From Aerococcus kribbianus (GTDB lineage Bacteria > Bacillota > Bacilli > Lactobacillales > Aerococcaceae), in the NCBI RefSeq assembly GCF_026805545.1, contig NZ_JAPRFR010000001.1, forward strand, positions 496,001 to 560,000: a stretch of 64,000 nucleotides of DNA. Direction: 5' to 3'. A model generated the notes under the pieces. The model had not been told where the DNA came from. It saw only the letters and a program-made list of their open reading frames with translations, and did no database searches. How positions within the stretch are numbered: position 1 is the stretch's first letter; every line of letters starts with the position of its first letter. Shown piece by piece: positions 28,194-36,765 of the stretch. The translations under genes were made by a program, and so were the position numbers.

Positions 28194-29228
28194 TTACTCT
28201 TTTGTCGTGAAAGTCACACTATCCATCATTTGAGTAATTTCTTGATCATAGTCCATACCACCACCGTCAGCAGCAATCACCATAAAGGCCATCATTAAAT
28301 CATCCTTTTCAGTAATAACAATCGCCCCTTTTCCAGGTACGCCTTGCGCGTTGAAGCTTGCATCATAGCGGTAAGCTTTTTGCCCGTCGATTTCGGTTTG
28401 ACTAGTTTCGTCAACACTCATTTCGCCGAAATTTCCTCCAATAGAGGCAATTAAGTCGTCACGAGCCTCTTCATCGTCAAGGCTAAAGTTACTTGGCCAC
28501 ATATCAATAGTGGCTAGTGACCCATCCTTACTGTAAAGATAGTTTATAATTCCTTCGTCATTATGATTTACTTCTTGCCAACCTGCTGGCATAGTGAAAT
28601 CCGCCTGTGTCTTTACTCCTAGCATAGGATTTTTAAAGACTTCAATGCTATCCTTATCTTCTTGACTTAACTCACCAATTTTAGCAGAATCAATAAATTG
28701 ATTCATAATGTCATCGGTTAGTTCTTCCTCACCAGCTTGCAAGGTGGTGACGTAAGCAATATAAGAATCTTGGTTAGGAATAATTAAGCCATCGACAGCA
28801 TATTCTTCACCTTCAGAAGCGAGCTGCCCTTTTATATGGTAAGCATCTCGACCAGCAACTTGGATTTTCTCTTCAGAATTTTGTCCATAAAGGCCGTCAC
28901 CGCTAGCTAACAAGCCTTGCATAATGTCTTGACGATTCTGCTCATCCAAGACATTAATGTCCTGAATCCCATAAACAGTCATCACTGAGCCTTCATCGCC
29001 ACGCAAAATCTTAGTCGCTGTACCATCCCGGGAATAATCAGTGAAAAAACTTGGCGCTAGGTAGCTAAGATTGAGAAAATCCACGTTTTCGTAAGAGTCT
29101 TGGTTGGTTTGCATCTCTTCCATAACATTAACCGTAGCTTCTTGACCACTGTCTTGTGGCTCCTTGGCTAAGGCATCACAGCCCGCCAGTAAAATCAGAC
29201 TCGTTAACAATACAAGCGTTTTTTTCAT
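28194..29228 (-). CDS. Lipoprotein of unknown function
   Basis: An exported lipid-anchored protein. The N-terminus is a lipoprotein signal peptide: MKKTLVLLTSLILL and lipobox LLAGC (Cys about 17). The mature part has no recognised domain. It is acidic, with two similar-looking halves each holding a DGLIIPNQDSYIAYV- or KGAIVITEKDDLMMAF-like strand followed by a helix, reminiscent of PsbP-like or DUF-type surface lipoproteins. GGAGG is 6 bp before ATG 29228 (344 residues). Monocistronic. Confidence 0.85.
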   Translation of the reverse strand: MKKTLVLLTSLILLAGCDALAKEPQDSGQEATVNVMEEMQTNQDSYENVDFLNLSYLAPSFFTDYSRDGTATKILRGDEGSVMTVYGIQDINVLDEQNRQDIMQGLLASGDGLYGQNSEEKIQVAGRDAYHIKGQLASEGEEYAVDGLIIPNQDSYIAYVTTLQAGEEELTDDIMNQFIDSAKIGELSQEDKDSIEVFKNPMLGVKTQADFTMPAGWQEVNHNDEGIINYLYSKDGSLATIDMWPSNFSLDDEEARDDLIASIGGNFGEMSVDETSQTEIDGQKAYRYDASFNAQGVPGKGAIVITEKDDLMMAFMVIAADGGGMDYDQEITQMMDSVTFTTKE

Positions 29229-29365
29229 AACGACCTCCACGTTTTTTAGGTGACTTATTCAACATCTAGATTCTATCATAGGAAAGCAAGGCAACCAAGT
29301 CCCTTAAAGCTTTCCAAGAGAAGCAGTAAAAACGAAAAAAGCGAAAATAACGAATCGAAAATGCA

Positions 29366-29395
29366 AAGAGACTGGGAAACTATTCCCAGCCTCTT
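29366..29395 (-). terminator. Terminator of the flavin-reductase operon
   Basis: AAGAG-A-CTGGGAA against TTCCCAG-C-CTCTT with loop ACTA, just after the gene ending at 29418. On the minus strand it is followed by TTTGCATTTT. Confidence 0.8.
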
Positions 29396-29417
29396 ATAAA
29401 TTAGGGCTTTCTTACAC

Positions 29418-30680
29418 TTAATGTTGGCTAGCGCCAGAATCAGCATCAGTGTTGGACTCTTCGGTTTGGTTGCTAGCACTAGCGCCGGTGTCAGCGTCAG
29501 TTGCATTTGGTGCAGCCAAGGTGGTTGCTGTTTGATCAGATTGAGCCGCTGAAGCGCCTGACGCGCCATCAACATTACCACCAACCAATTCTTGGCCAGT
29601 TTTTTCCAGATACCAATCAATCATTGGTTGGATGTCTTGGACATACTCATTGACCCCACGGTAGTTGCCATCTTCATCAACAATCCGTTGGTAAGAGTGA
29701 ACGACAAACTTATCTGGGCCATGGGTCGGCACGTGGAGACGGAAGCATTCTGTTTGCCCGCTACGCAAGAGGTGGATAACCTTCTTAACATTATCATGAG
29801 CCCGTTCTGGATGGCATGCTCCTAGAGGATTTCCTACTTGACTAGGTTTCCGCTTGGCCAGCATATTATCAGTTGGCGTGTTGTAATTATAATACAGGAA
29901 CTGATTATTTTCATCAGCAAAGGTCAATTCCTGAGGCATAGATTTCAAAAACTCAGAAATTTGGTTGACTGTCATTACCCCATGGTCTAGGCGGACATAG
30001 TCATCACCACTAGCAGCATTAACTTTGGTGGCAGCTTCTTCCACCCAATTATCGGAAGATTTTTCTACATCAATAGTGGTTTCAATAGTCCCACTTGCCC
30101 AGAGATCTTCATCACGAGGGTCACCAGATTCAACTTGGTTGAAGATTTGTACAAATTTAGTGAATTTATTTAAGTAATCACCTAAGACTTTGATAGTGCC
30201 TTCATCTTTCAATTGCCCATCTTGATCAAAGGCGGTTTGTGCTTCCCCTAATAAGAATTCATTACCTGGAAAAGTATACGCCCCCACGCCTGGTGCTTCT
30301 AAAACTTGGCGCAAATGCAATTGTGAGCTAGACGTTCCTTGATCCAAATAAGATGCTCCCATGACCATAACTGGTTTATTAGCAAACGGATGGGCCTGGT
30401 AAGACATCCATTCTAGGTAAGACTTCAATACTGGCGGAATGGTACGTGAATGTTCCCCAGTCGAGATAATCACACCATCAGCCCCATTCAACTTACGAAG
30501 ATGGGTTTTCATTAAATCTGATTCAGTAAAATCAACATGCGGATCAAAGAGTGGGAAATCCGCAATAGATAAGACTTCTAAATTAAATTGTGATGCAAAA
30601 TGGTCCTTAATAAAGTAAAGTAATTTTTCATTGTAAGAGGTCACTTCATCTAGTGACCCAACAATTCCGATAAGTTTCAT
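29418..30680 (-). CDS. NAD(P)H-dependent FMN reductase fused to a PAS-like (DUF438-type) domain
   Basis: Residues 1-190 form a flavodoxin-like NADPH:FMN reductase (GIVGSLDEVTSYNEKLLYF, VIISTGEHSRTIPPVLKSYL, LRQVLEAPGVGAYTFPGNEF), paralogous to the next gene. Residues about 240-370 form a PAS-like domain of the kind found at the end of DUF438 proteins (MPQELTFADENNQFLYYN, GNPLGACHPERAHDNV, YVQDIQPMIDWYL). Residues about 375-420 are an Ala/Ser/Thr/Asp-rich tail. The fusion suggests a redox or ligand-sensing reductase; the function is inferred. The operon is apbE, FMN reductase, this gene. Confidence 0.82.
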   Translation of the reverse strand: MKLIGIVGSLDEVTSYNEKLLYFIKDHFASQFNLEVLSIADFPLFDPHVDFTESDLMKTHLRKLNGADGVIISTGEHSRTIPPVLKSYLEWMSYQAHPFANKPVMVMGASYLDQGTSSSQLHLRQVLEAPGVGAYTFPGNEFLLGEAQTAFDQDGQLKDEGTIKVLGDYLNKFTKFVQIFNQVESGDPRDEDLWASGTIETTIDVEKSSDNWVEEAATKVNAASGDDYVRLDHGVMTVNQISEFLKSMPQELTFADENNQFLYYNYNTPTDNMLAKRKPSQVGNPLGACHPERAHDNVKKVIHLLRSGQTECFRLHVPTHGPDKFVVHSYQRIVDEDGNYRGVNEYVQDIQPMIDWYLEKTGQELVGGNVDGASGASAAQSDQTATTLAAPNATDADTGASASNQTEESNTDADSGASQH

Positions 30681-30691
30681 TATTAGCCTCC

Positions 30692-31306
30692 TTATTTACG
30701 TGTAAAGCGTTGGTCATAAGCAGCCGCATGTGCCTTGCCTTGGTCAACTTGGTCTTGGTCATGAGGATGACGGGCAATCAAGTCCAAGAAACGCGTCATA
30801 TAGCTTTCTAAATCGGCCAAATCTGTTTCATCTTTGAGTCGCCCTTGATCATCAAAAGCTTGCAAGGCATAAGATACCAAGTAAGAATCACCTGACAAAA
30901 CATCAGCAGCTAATTGAGGGGCATTTAGCATTTGGCGTAAATGGAATTGTGCCCGGGAAGATCCCAAACGACCATAAGATGTTCCCATTAACAGAGTTGG
31001 CTTTTCCACAAAAGGATACACGCCATAAGACAACCAAGCCAAGGCATTAGATAAGATAGCTGGCACAGAATGGTCGTATTCAGCCACAGAAATAATCACA
31101 CCATCCGCTTGGTCAATTTTGTCTGCTAGGTCTGCCACTTCTTCTGGTAGTTGGAAATCAGCTGGCTTATTGAATAGTGGCCATTCCCGTACTGAGACAA
31201 TCTCCACATCAATATCATTTTGGAAATGGTCTTCGACAAATTCTAATAATTTCTTATTAGTTGAATCGATACTAGGCGAACCCAGTATAGCAATAATATT
31301 TTTCAT
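30692..31306 (-). CDS. NAD(P)H-dependent FMN reductase
   Basis: A 204-residue flavodoxin-like reductase. FMN-binding loops are visible as GSPSIDSTNKKLL, SVAEYDHSVPAILSNAL and MGTSYGRLGSSRAQFHLR. It probably supplies reduced FMN or transfers electrons to a flavoprotein partner. It sits between apbE (21 bp upstream) and the PAS fusion (11 bp downstream). In relatives such genes accompany ApbE-flavinylated fumarate reductase-like or extracellular electron-transfer proteins, none of which is in this window. Confidence 0.88.
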   Translation of the reverse strand: MKNIIAILGSPSIDSTNKKLLEFVEDHFQNDIDVEIVSVREWPLFNKPADFQLPEEVADLADKIDQADGVIISVAEYDHSVPAILSNALAWLSYGVYPFVEKPTLLMGTSYGRLGSSRAQFHLRQMLNAPQLAADVLSGDSYLVSYALQAFDDQGRLKDETDLADLESYMTRFLDLIARHPHDQDQVDQGKAHAAAYDQRFTRK

Positions 31307-31327
31307 TACACTCTTCCTTTCACTAAC

Positions 31328-32245
31328 CTATACTCTTAAATCAACCATGTTCAAAACCTGGCGACTAGCAAAACGTTGGCCTGACTTATCAATGGCAATG
31401 GCTTCGATACCTGTTTCTTGGTCAACCTTCTCCATTATTTCAGGAATACTTAATCCAAATAATCGCGTTGTCCATATCTCTCCTTCTAGGGACGTCGGAG
31501 ACACAATAGTCAGGGAAGCTAAATCGCTAGCCACCGGGTAACCCGTGTTCGGATCAAAGATATGGTGGTAGCTTTTTCCATCAAGTTGCAGATAGCGTTC
31601 ATAAATCCCTGACGTCACCACTGATCCTTGGTCAATCTTAATGACCATATCATTAATGCCACGTTTTTGTTTAGGATTTTGAATACCAATTCGCCACTGA
31701 CCACCAGGACGATTAGGTGGGTCTCCCATCACCATCAGATTCCCCCCTAGATTAATCAGCGCCGATGCCACTTGCATATCAGCCAAATAATCCATAATTT
31801 TATCCGCAAAATATCCCTTAGCCAAGGCTCCTAGGTCGATACTCATACCTGTTTTTTCCAAGAATACACAATGATTTTCAAAATCCAAGGCAATGGCATG
31901 GGGATCAGTCAAAGCTAACTTATTTTGAATCATTTGATCACTAGGTCGTTGAGCATCTGTGAAACCAATCCGCCAGGCTGAAGCCAAGGGCCCAATGGCA
32001 ATATTTAAAAATGATGGTTGGGCTAGGGAATGTTCCTTACCAATAGCAACCAAGTCAAAAACATCCTCAGATACCTGAACCCACTCCTTGCCAGCTGCTG
32101 CTCGCAAACGTCCTAGTTGCGACTGATCATCATGAGCTGAAAAGCGGGCATTGAAATCCACCAGCATGGCTTCTACATGGTCCAAAAATGTTTGGGGCTG
32201 GTCAGCCGTAACCTGAATATCGATCACAGTGCCCATCATTCGCAC
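31328..32245 (-). CDS. apbE: FAD:protein FMN transferase (ApbE)
   Basis: Attaches FMN covalently to Thr/Ser of target flavoproteins, using FAD. Signatures are MMGTVIDI (start of the ApbE fold), LGALAKGYFADKIMDYL, INLGGNLMVMGDPP and the metal site HHIFDPNTGYPV. No signal peptide, so it acts in the cytosol. The annotated start is GTG 32245 (305 residues). However the clear AGGAG at 32275-32279 is 8 bp from an in-frame ATC at 32264-32266, which would add seven residues; see the finding. First gene of the flavin operon. Confidence 0.92.
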   Translation of the reverse strand: MRMMGTVIDIQVTADQPQTFLDHVEAMLVDFNARFSAHDDQSQLGRLRAAAGKEWVQVSEDVFDLVAIGKEHSLAQPSFLNIAIGPLASAWRIGFTDAQRPSDQMIQNKLALTDPHAIALDFENHCVFLEKTGMSIDLGALAKGYFADKIMDYLADMQVASALINLGGNLMVMGDPPNRPGGQWRIGIQNPKQKRGINDMVIKIDQGSVVTSGIYERYLQLDGKSYHHIFDPNTGYPVASDLASLTIVSPTSLEGEIWTTRLFGLSIPEIMEKVDQETGIEAIAIDKSGQRFASRQVLNMVDLRV

Positions 32246-32285
32246 CTGTCTACTTTGCGTTTCGATACCACCATCTCCTAAAGAA

Positions 32286-32314
32286 AGCTTAAGTGAACGG
32301 TTTCACTTAAGCTT
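32286..32314. promoter_or_regulatory. Perfect 13-bp dyad between apbE and pyrB
   Basis: AAGCTTAAGTGAA and its exact complement flank a three-base centre. No T run follows on either strand, so it is more likely an operator than a terminator. The core on the minus strand, TGAAACCGTTCACT, differs at two positions from the CcpA cre consensus. Confidence 0.55.
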
Positions 32315-32374
32315 ATTGTAACCACTTTCCCAGGGTCTTGACAAGGAAAAATTGAAAATTTTTCAAAATTTCCA

Positions 32375-32403
32375 TTGACAATCCTCCCCTCACTCTGTAA
32401 AAT
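32375..32403 (+). promoter_or_regulatory. pyr operon promoter
   Basis: TTGACA (32375-32380), a 17-bp spacer, TAAAAT (32398-32403). The leader to ATG 32440 is only about 30 nt, too short for a PyrR attenuator. Confidence 0.8.
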
Positions 32404-32439
32404 ATCTCTCAGTGCAAAAATAGAATGGAGCTGAAGGAA

Positions 32440-33360
32440 ATGCAAACACGTCATTTAATTAACATTAGTGATTTTACCCGTCGAGATCTCGACTCCCTTT
32501 TATCATTAGCTCAACAAATTATTAAGAGTCCCAAAGACTTTTCCCATTTGTGTGATGGAAAAATTCTTGGGACTCTTTTTTTTGAGCCTTCAACCCGAAC
32601 TCGCCTTTCATTTGAGTCCGCTATGAACCGTTTAGGTGGGTCAGTGATTGGTATTGCGGAAGCCGCTTCTTCCTCAACCACCAAGGGAGAAAGTTTGGCC
32701 GATACCATTCGCACCGTATCAGCTTATACAGACATTATGGCCATGCGCCATCCCTTAGAAGGAGCAGCCACTCTAGCCAGTCAAACCACTCAAGTTCCCT
32801 TGATCAATGCGGGGGATGGCGGACACCAACATCCTACCCAAACCTTGTCTGACCTCTTGACGATTTTAGAAACACGAGGCCAACTGAATGGACAAACCAT
32901 TGCCCTATGCGGAGACTTGAAGTTTGGTCGGACAGTACATTCCCTCATCTCTGCCCTATCGCTTTATCCAGACAATCGTTTTATCCTAGTGTCACCTGAA
33001 GAACTGCAGCTGCCAACTTATATCAAACAAAATCTTAGTCAGGCTGGGATCCCTTTCCAAGAAGAAGAGCGATTAGAAAACGTACTCGACCAAGTCGATG
33101 TGCTCTACATGACCCGGGTGCAGAAGGAACGTTTCTTCAATGAAGCGGATTATGTGCGTTTGAAAGATTCCTATATCTTAGACAATGACAAACTGAAAGA
33201 CGCCAAGGAAGACTTGGCCATTCTCCATCCCCTACCTCGGGTCAATGAAATTCAGCCGGAAGTGGACTCTGATCCACGAGCCAAGTATTTCGACCAAGTG
33301 GGATATGGCGTTATTGTCCGGATGGCGTTAATTATTACTTTACTAGGATTGGAGGACTAA
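32440..33360 (+). CDS. pyrB: Aspartate carbamoyltransferase, catalytic subunit
   Basis: Joins carbamoyl phosphate and aspartate, the committed step of pyrimidine synthesis. The carbamoyl-phosphate motif FFEPSTRTR is at residues 47-55, and the aspartate-side segments [18 protein letters not shown] and HPLPRVNEI are present. An in-frame ATG at 32425 lacks a ribosome site, whereas GGAG is 9 bp before ATG 32440, giving 306 residues. It leads the pyrB-pyrI-pyrC-pyrD operon. The presence of PyrI means the enzyme is probably an allosteric c6r6-type holoenzyme. Confidence 0.97.
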   Translation: MQTRHLINISDFTRRDLDSLLSLAQQIIKSPKDFSHLCDGKILGTLFFEPSTRTRLSFESAMNRLGGSVIGIAEAASSSTTKGESLADTIRTVSAYTDIMAMRHPLEGAATLASQTTQVPLINAGDGGHQHPTQTLSDLLTILETRGQLNGQTIALCGDLKFGRTVHSLISALSLYPDNRFILVSPEELQLPTYIKQNLSQAGIPFQEEERLENVLDQVDVLYMTRVQKERFFNEADYVRLKDSYILDNDKLKDAKEDLAILHPLPRVNEIQPEVDSDPRAKYFDQVGYGVIVRMALIITLLGLED

Positions 33361-33362
33361 AA

Positions 33363-33794
33363 ATGTTAGAAATTACAGCAATTGGTTCAGGAATCGTTAT
33401 TGATCATATCAAGGCTGGCCAAGGAATTAAGATTTTCCGTACTTTGAAATTAGACCAAGCCGACTTTGCGGTGGCTTTAATTACTAATGCCTCTAGTGAA
33501 AAGATGGGACGCAAAGATATTATCAAAATTGAAAAAACTATTGATCTCGACCTCGATTTACTGGGACTCTTTGGCCAAGAGATAACAGCTAATATCATCC
33601 AAAATGAAGAAATTATTGATAAAAAGACGATTCAACTACCACAAACCATCACTAGTGTATTAACTTGCAAGAATCCGCGTTGTATCTCCAACCACGAACG
33701 CCAAGTGACGTCGCGTTTTGATCGGGTAGAAGAAGCTAGCAACCAGTATATTTGCCATTACTGTGATCAGCCCTATGAATGGGAGGATGCCTAA
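33363..33794 (+). CDS. pyrI: Aspartate carbamoyltransferase, regulatory subunit
   Basis: Binds nucleotide effectors and zinc to make PyrB allosteric. The 143-residue protein keeps the N-terminal allosteric domain (GIVIDHIKAGQGIKIFRTL, with the Lys residues that contact nucleotide in E. coli) and the C-terminal zinc domain. Its four Cys at 102, 107, 131 and 134 have exactly the spacing of E. coli PyrI 109/114/138/141. It begins 2 bp after the pyrB stop and ends directly before pyrC. Most Lactobacillales and Bacillus ATCases lack this subunit. Confidence 0.96.
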   Translation: MLEITAIGSGIVIDHIKAGQGIKIFRTLKLDQADFAVALITNASSEKMGRKDIIKIEKTIDLDLDLLGLFGQEITANIIQNEEIIDKKTIQLPQTITSVLTCKNPRCISNHERQVTSRFDRVEEASNQYICHYCDQPYEWEDA

Positions 33795-34988
33795 ATGTTA
33801 GTGATTAAAAACGCGCGCCTAGTCGATAGTCAAGTCGATTGCCAGGTAGACCTCTTAATTGACCAAGGCAAGATTGTGGCAATTGGTCAAGATTTACAGG
33901 CTGACCAAGTCATTGATGGCCAAGGCCAGGTGCTGATGCCAGCCTTTGTTGATACTCACGTGCATTTTCGTGACCCCGGCTTTACAGCCAAAGAAGATTT
34001 GCAGACCGGCATGCAATCCGCACTCCGGGGCGGATATGGAGCCGTTAATCTTATGGCCAACACCAAACCGGTCGTTGATCATCCTGAAGTTTACCAAGAC
34101 ATCATGGACCGGGCTCAGGCTCTGGACTTGATTGCTATCTGTCAATCATACGCCGTATCCAAGAACTTGGCCGGAATCGAGTGGGTGGATTTTGACCAAA
34201 TTCCCGACACTGTTAAATTCTTATCCGATGATGGCCATGGTCTCCACCAGTCCAAACAAACCTATGACCTATTCAAGGAATTAGCCAAACGTGATTTAGC
34301 AGTCATGATTCATGAGGAGGATGATGAGATTTCCCCAATTGATTACCGAATTGCTGAGGACATTGATACGATTCGTGACGTCTACTTATCTGGTAAAACA
34401 GGGGCACGCGTGCACTTCTGTCATGTATCTACTATTGATGCCATGGAAGCCATCATTGCTGGTAAGAAAAAAGGCTATCCAATCACTGCCGAAGTAACGC
34501 CCCACCATCTCTACCTAGCGGATTTTGACTATCAGGTTAATCCACCTATCCGTAGTCAGGCGGATGTAGATTTTCTGATTTCAGCGGCTTTGAGAGGAGA
34601 AGTAGACTGCATTGCCACTGACCACGCTCCCCATACGGAAACCGATAAATTCCAAGGGTCACCTGGTTTAGTTGGCTTAGAAACTGCCTTCTACATCATT
34701 TACAAGGTTTTAGTGGAAAATCACGGTGCTAGCTTGTCGCTACTCTCCCGATTAATGAGTCAGCGCCCCGCGGAAATTCTTGCCTATGACCATAAAGGGC
34801 GTTTGAAAATTGGCTACGATGCCGACTTAGTGATGATTAACCTTAATGAACAGACCCAGATTCAGGCCGAAGATATGGCATCCAAGTCCCATAATAGTCC
34901 CTTTATTGGGGAAAGTTTCACCGGTAAAATCACTCATACAATTATTGGAGGACAAGTCAAATATCAAGTTGAGCAAAGCAAGGCTTAA
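33795..34988 (+). CDS. pyrC: Dihydroorotase (class I)
   Basis: Cyclises carbamoyl aspartate to dihydroorotate. An amidohydrolase with metal motif DTHVHFRDPGFTAKED (about 52-67), HFCHVST and the catalytic Asp in DCIATDHAPHT. The 397-residue length is normal, and it adjoins pyrI without a gap. The N-terminal beta domain (VIKNARLVDSQVDCQVDLLI) is typical of class I. Confidence 0.97.
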   Translation: MLVIKNARLVDSQVDCQVDLLIDQGKIVAIGQDLQADQVIDGQGQVLMPAFVDTHVHFRDPGFTAKEDLQTGMQSALRGGYGAVNLMANTKPVVDHPEVYQDIMDRAQALDLIAICQSYAVSKNLAGIEWVDFDQIPDTVKFLSDDGHGLHQSKQTYDLFKELAKRDLAVMIHEEDDEISPIDYRIAEDIDTIRDVYLSGKTGARVHFCHVSTIDAMEAIIAGKKKGYPITAEVTPHHLYLADFDYQVNPPIRSQADVDFLISAALRGEVDCIATDHAPHTETDKFQGSPGLVGLETAFYIIYKVLVENHGASLSLLSRLMSQRPAEILAYDHKGRLKIGYDADLVMINLNEQTQIQAEDMASKSHNSPFIGESFTGKITHTIIGGQVKYQVEQSKA

Positions 34989-35003
34989 AAGAAGGAGGAT
35001 AAA

Positions 35004-35933
35004 ATGGCACTTAAAACCCAAATTGCTAACTTTCATTTCGACAACTGCTTGATGAATGGGTCGGGAATCTATTGTTCGGAACGAGAGTCTTTGGCCAAAA
35101 TCGACCAATCGGCGGCTGGAACCTTTATCACCAAAACTGCCACCTTAGAGAAACGCTTAGGAAATCCCAAGCCACGTTATTTTAAGTTTCAAATTGGCTC
35201 TATTAATTCATTTGGTTTACCCAACTTAGGTATCGACTATTACTTAGACGCATTGGCAGATTTCCAAGCCAAAAATCCCGAAAAAACTTATTTTCTATCG
35301 GTAGCTGAAATGTCAGCGGAAAAGATTTACCAAGTATTAAAAATCGTTCAAGCGTCGGATTTCCCAGGATTGATAGAGCTAAATCTTTCTTGTCCCAACA
35401 TAGCTGGCAAAGGACAACTCGCCTATGACTTCGATAGTACTGATCGCTTGTTGGGCGAAATTTTTACCTGGTTCAACAAACCTCTAGGCATTAAGTTACC
35501 CCCTTATTTCGATCCTTCCCACTTTGACCAGATGGCAGAAATCATTAACAAATATCCACTAGTTTTCGTCAATGCCATCAATTCCATTGGCAACGGCCTA
35601 GTCATCCAAGGACAAAAGACCGCCATCAAGCCCCAACACGGGCTAGGTGGCCTCGGCGGTTCCATCGCCAAACCTACTGCCCTAGCCAACGTTCATGCCT
35701 GGTTCACCCGTCTCCGTCCTGATATTGCCATCATCGGAACTGGCGGTGTCTCTAGCGGGCAGGATGCTTTCGAACATATTCTCTGTGGTGCTAGCATGGT
35801 CCAAGTCGCCACCGCCCTAGGACACCAAGGTCCTGACATCTTCGCCCGCATCAGCCAAAAACTGGAGAGCATTATGGCCGACTACGGCTACCACGACATC
35901 TCTGACTTCCGGGGCAAGTTACAATACCGCTAA
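35004..35933 (+). CDS. pyrD: Dihydroorotate dehydrogenase, class 1A (fumarate-type)
   Basis: Oxidises dihydroorotate to orotate with [22 protein letters not shown] contains the class 1 active-site Cys and the Lactobacillales 1A sequence pattern. There is no adjacent pyrK, so fumarate rather than NAD is the likely electron acceptor. 309 residues; GAAGGAGG is 8 bp before the ATG. Last gene of the pyr operon. Codon use in its 3' part is noticeably C-rich compared with the neighbours. Confidence 0.95.
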   Translation: MALKTQIANFHFDNCLMNGSGIYCSERESLAKIDQSAAGTFITKTATLEKRLGNPKPRYFKFQIGSINSFGLPNLGIDYYLDALADFQAKNPEKTYFLSVAEMSAEKIYQVLKIVQASDFPGLIELNLSCPNIAGKGQLAYDFDSTDRLLGEIFTWFNKPLGIKLPPYFDPSHFDQMAEIINKYPLVFVNAINSIGNGLVIQGQKTAIKPQHGLGGLGGSIAKPTALANVHAWFTRLRPDIAIIGTGGVSSGQDAFEHILCGASMVQVATALGHQGPDIFARISQKLESIMADYGYHDISDFRGKLQYR

Positions 35934-35986
35934 AGTTATGAATAAAAAATTGCACTATACAAACAAGCTAAGTAGTGACCACAAAA

Positions 35987-36015
35987 AAAGAAGCTGGCCA
36001 AAGCCAGCTTCTTTT
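35987..36015. terminator. Bidirectional terminator between pyrD and efp
   Basis: Stem AAAGAAGCTGGC against GCCAGCTTCTTT with loop CAAA, flanked by A and T runs. Confidence 0.93.
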
Positions 36016-36027
36016 ACTTGTCATTGT

Positions 36028-36591
36028 TTATTTTGCCCGTGATTTATAGCTACCACCGTCAGTGGTGTTGATTACTAGGACTTCGCCGTTTTCGATAAAG
36101 TCAGGCACGTTAACCACTAAGCCAGTTTCCATCGTAGCAGGTTTTCCTGAACCAGTCACAGTTGCCCCTTTAATTGAAGGTTGTGTTTCTTGAACTGCCA
36201 ATTCAACAGTGTTTGGCACTTCCACACCAATTACTTCATCCCCGAAGAATTGAATTTTGGCATTCATATTTTCCTTTAAGAATAACATTTCATCTTCAAC
36301 AGAGTCGTGAGGTAATTCATATTGTTCAAAAGTTTCCAAATCCATGAAAACTTCAGATTCACCATTGTTATATAGATATTGAACATCTTTTGACTCTAGG
36401 AAAGCACGTTCAAATTTTTCGTCAGGGCGGAAAGTGGTGTCATAAGTGGCCCCAGAACGGATGTCACGTAATTTCATACGCATAACAGTGTTCCCTTTAC
36501 CAGGTTTGTGGTGGCTAGCTTCCAATACTTTGATTAATTTACCATCTTGTACAAAAGCCATTCCAGCTCTCAAATCAACTGCAGGTATCAT
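36028..36591 (-). CDS. efp: Translation elongation factor P
   Basis: Relieves ribosome stalling at proline runs. Three beta-barrel domains fit in 187 residues. The domain I loop HHKPGKGNT carries the Lys that is modified in some species, and the C-terminal signature is [20 protein letters not shown]. The family N-terminus is slightly altered ([11 protein letters not shown]). AAAGGAG lies 11 bp before the ATG. Monocistronic. Confidence 0.97.
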   Translation of the reverse strand: MIPAVDLRAGMAFVQDGKLIKVLEASHHKPGKGNTVMRMKLRDIRSGATYDTTFRPDEKFERAFLESKDVQYLYNNGESEVFMDLETFEQYELPHDSVEDEMLFLKENMNAKIQFFGDEVIGVEVPNTVELAVQETQPSIKGATVTGSGKPATMETGLVVNVPDFIENGEVLVINTTDGGSYKSRAK

Positions 36592-36765
36592 AATTCACAG
36601 AACTCCTTTATCATCTTGATTTCATACCATATCATTATAGCACATTGGCCAAGCCGGTACAAAAAAATCTAAGAGACAAACAAGAAAGACAAAATCCCAT
36701 CACACTATTTAACAGTTAGACCACTTTTCCCATACCCTTGTTTCAAACCAAAACATAAGGACCAT

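Noticed and set aside
32404-32439. PyrR-binding attenuator before pyrB
   Set aside because: Only about 30 nt separate the promoter from the start codon, with no antiterminator/terminator pair.
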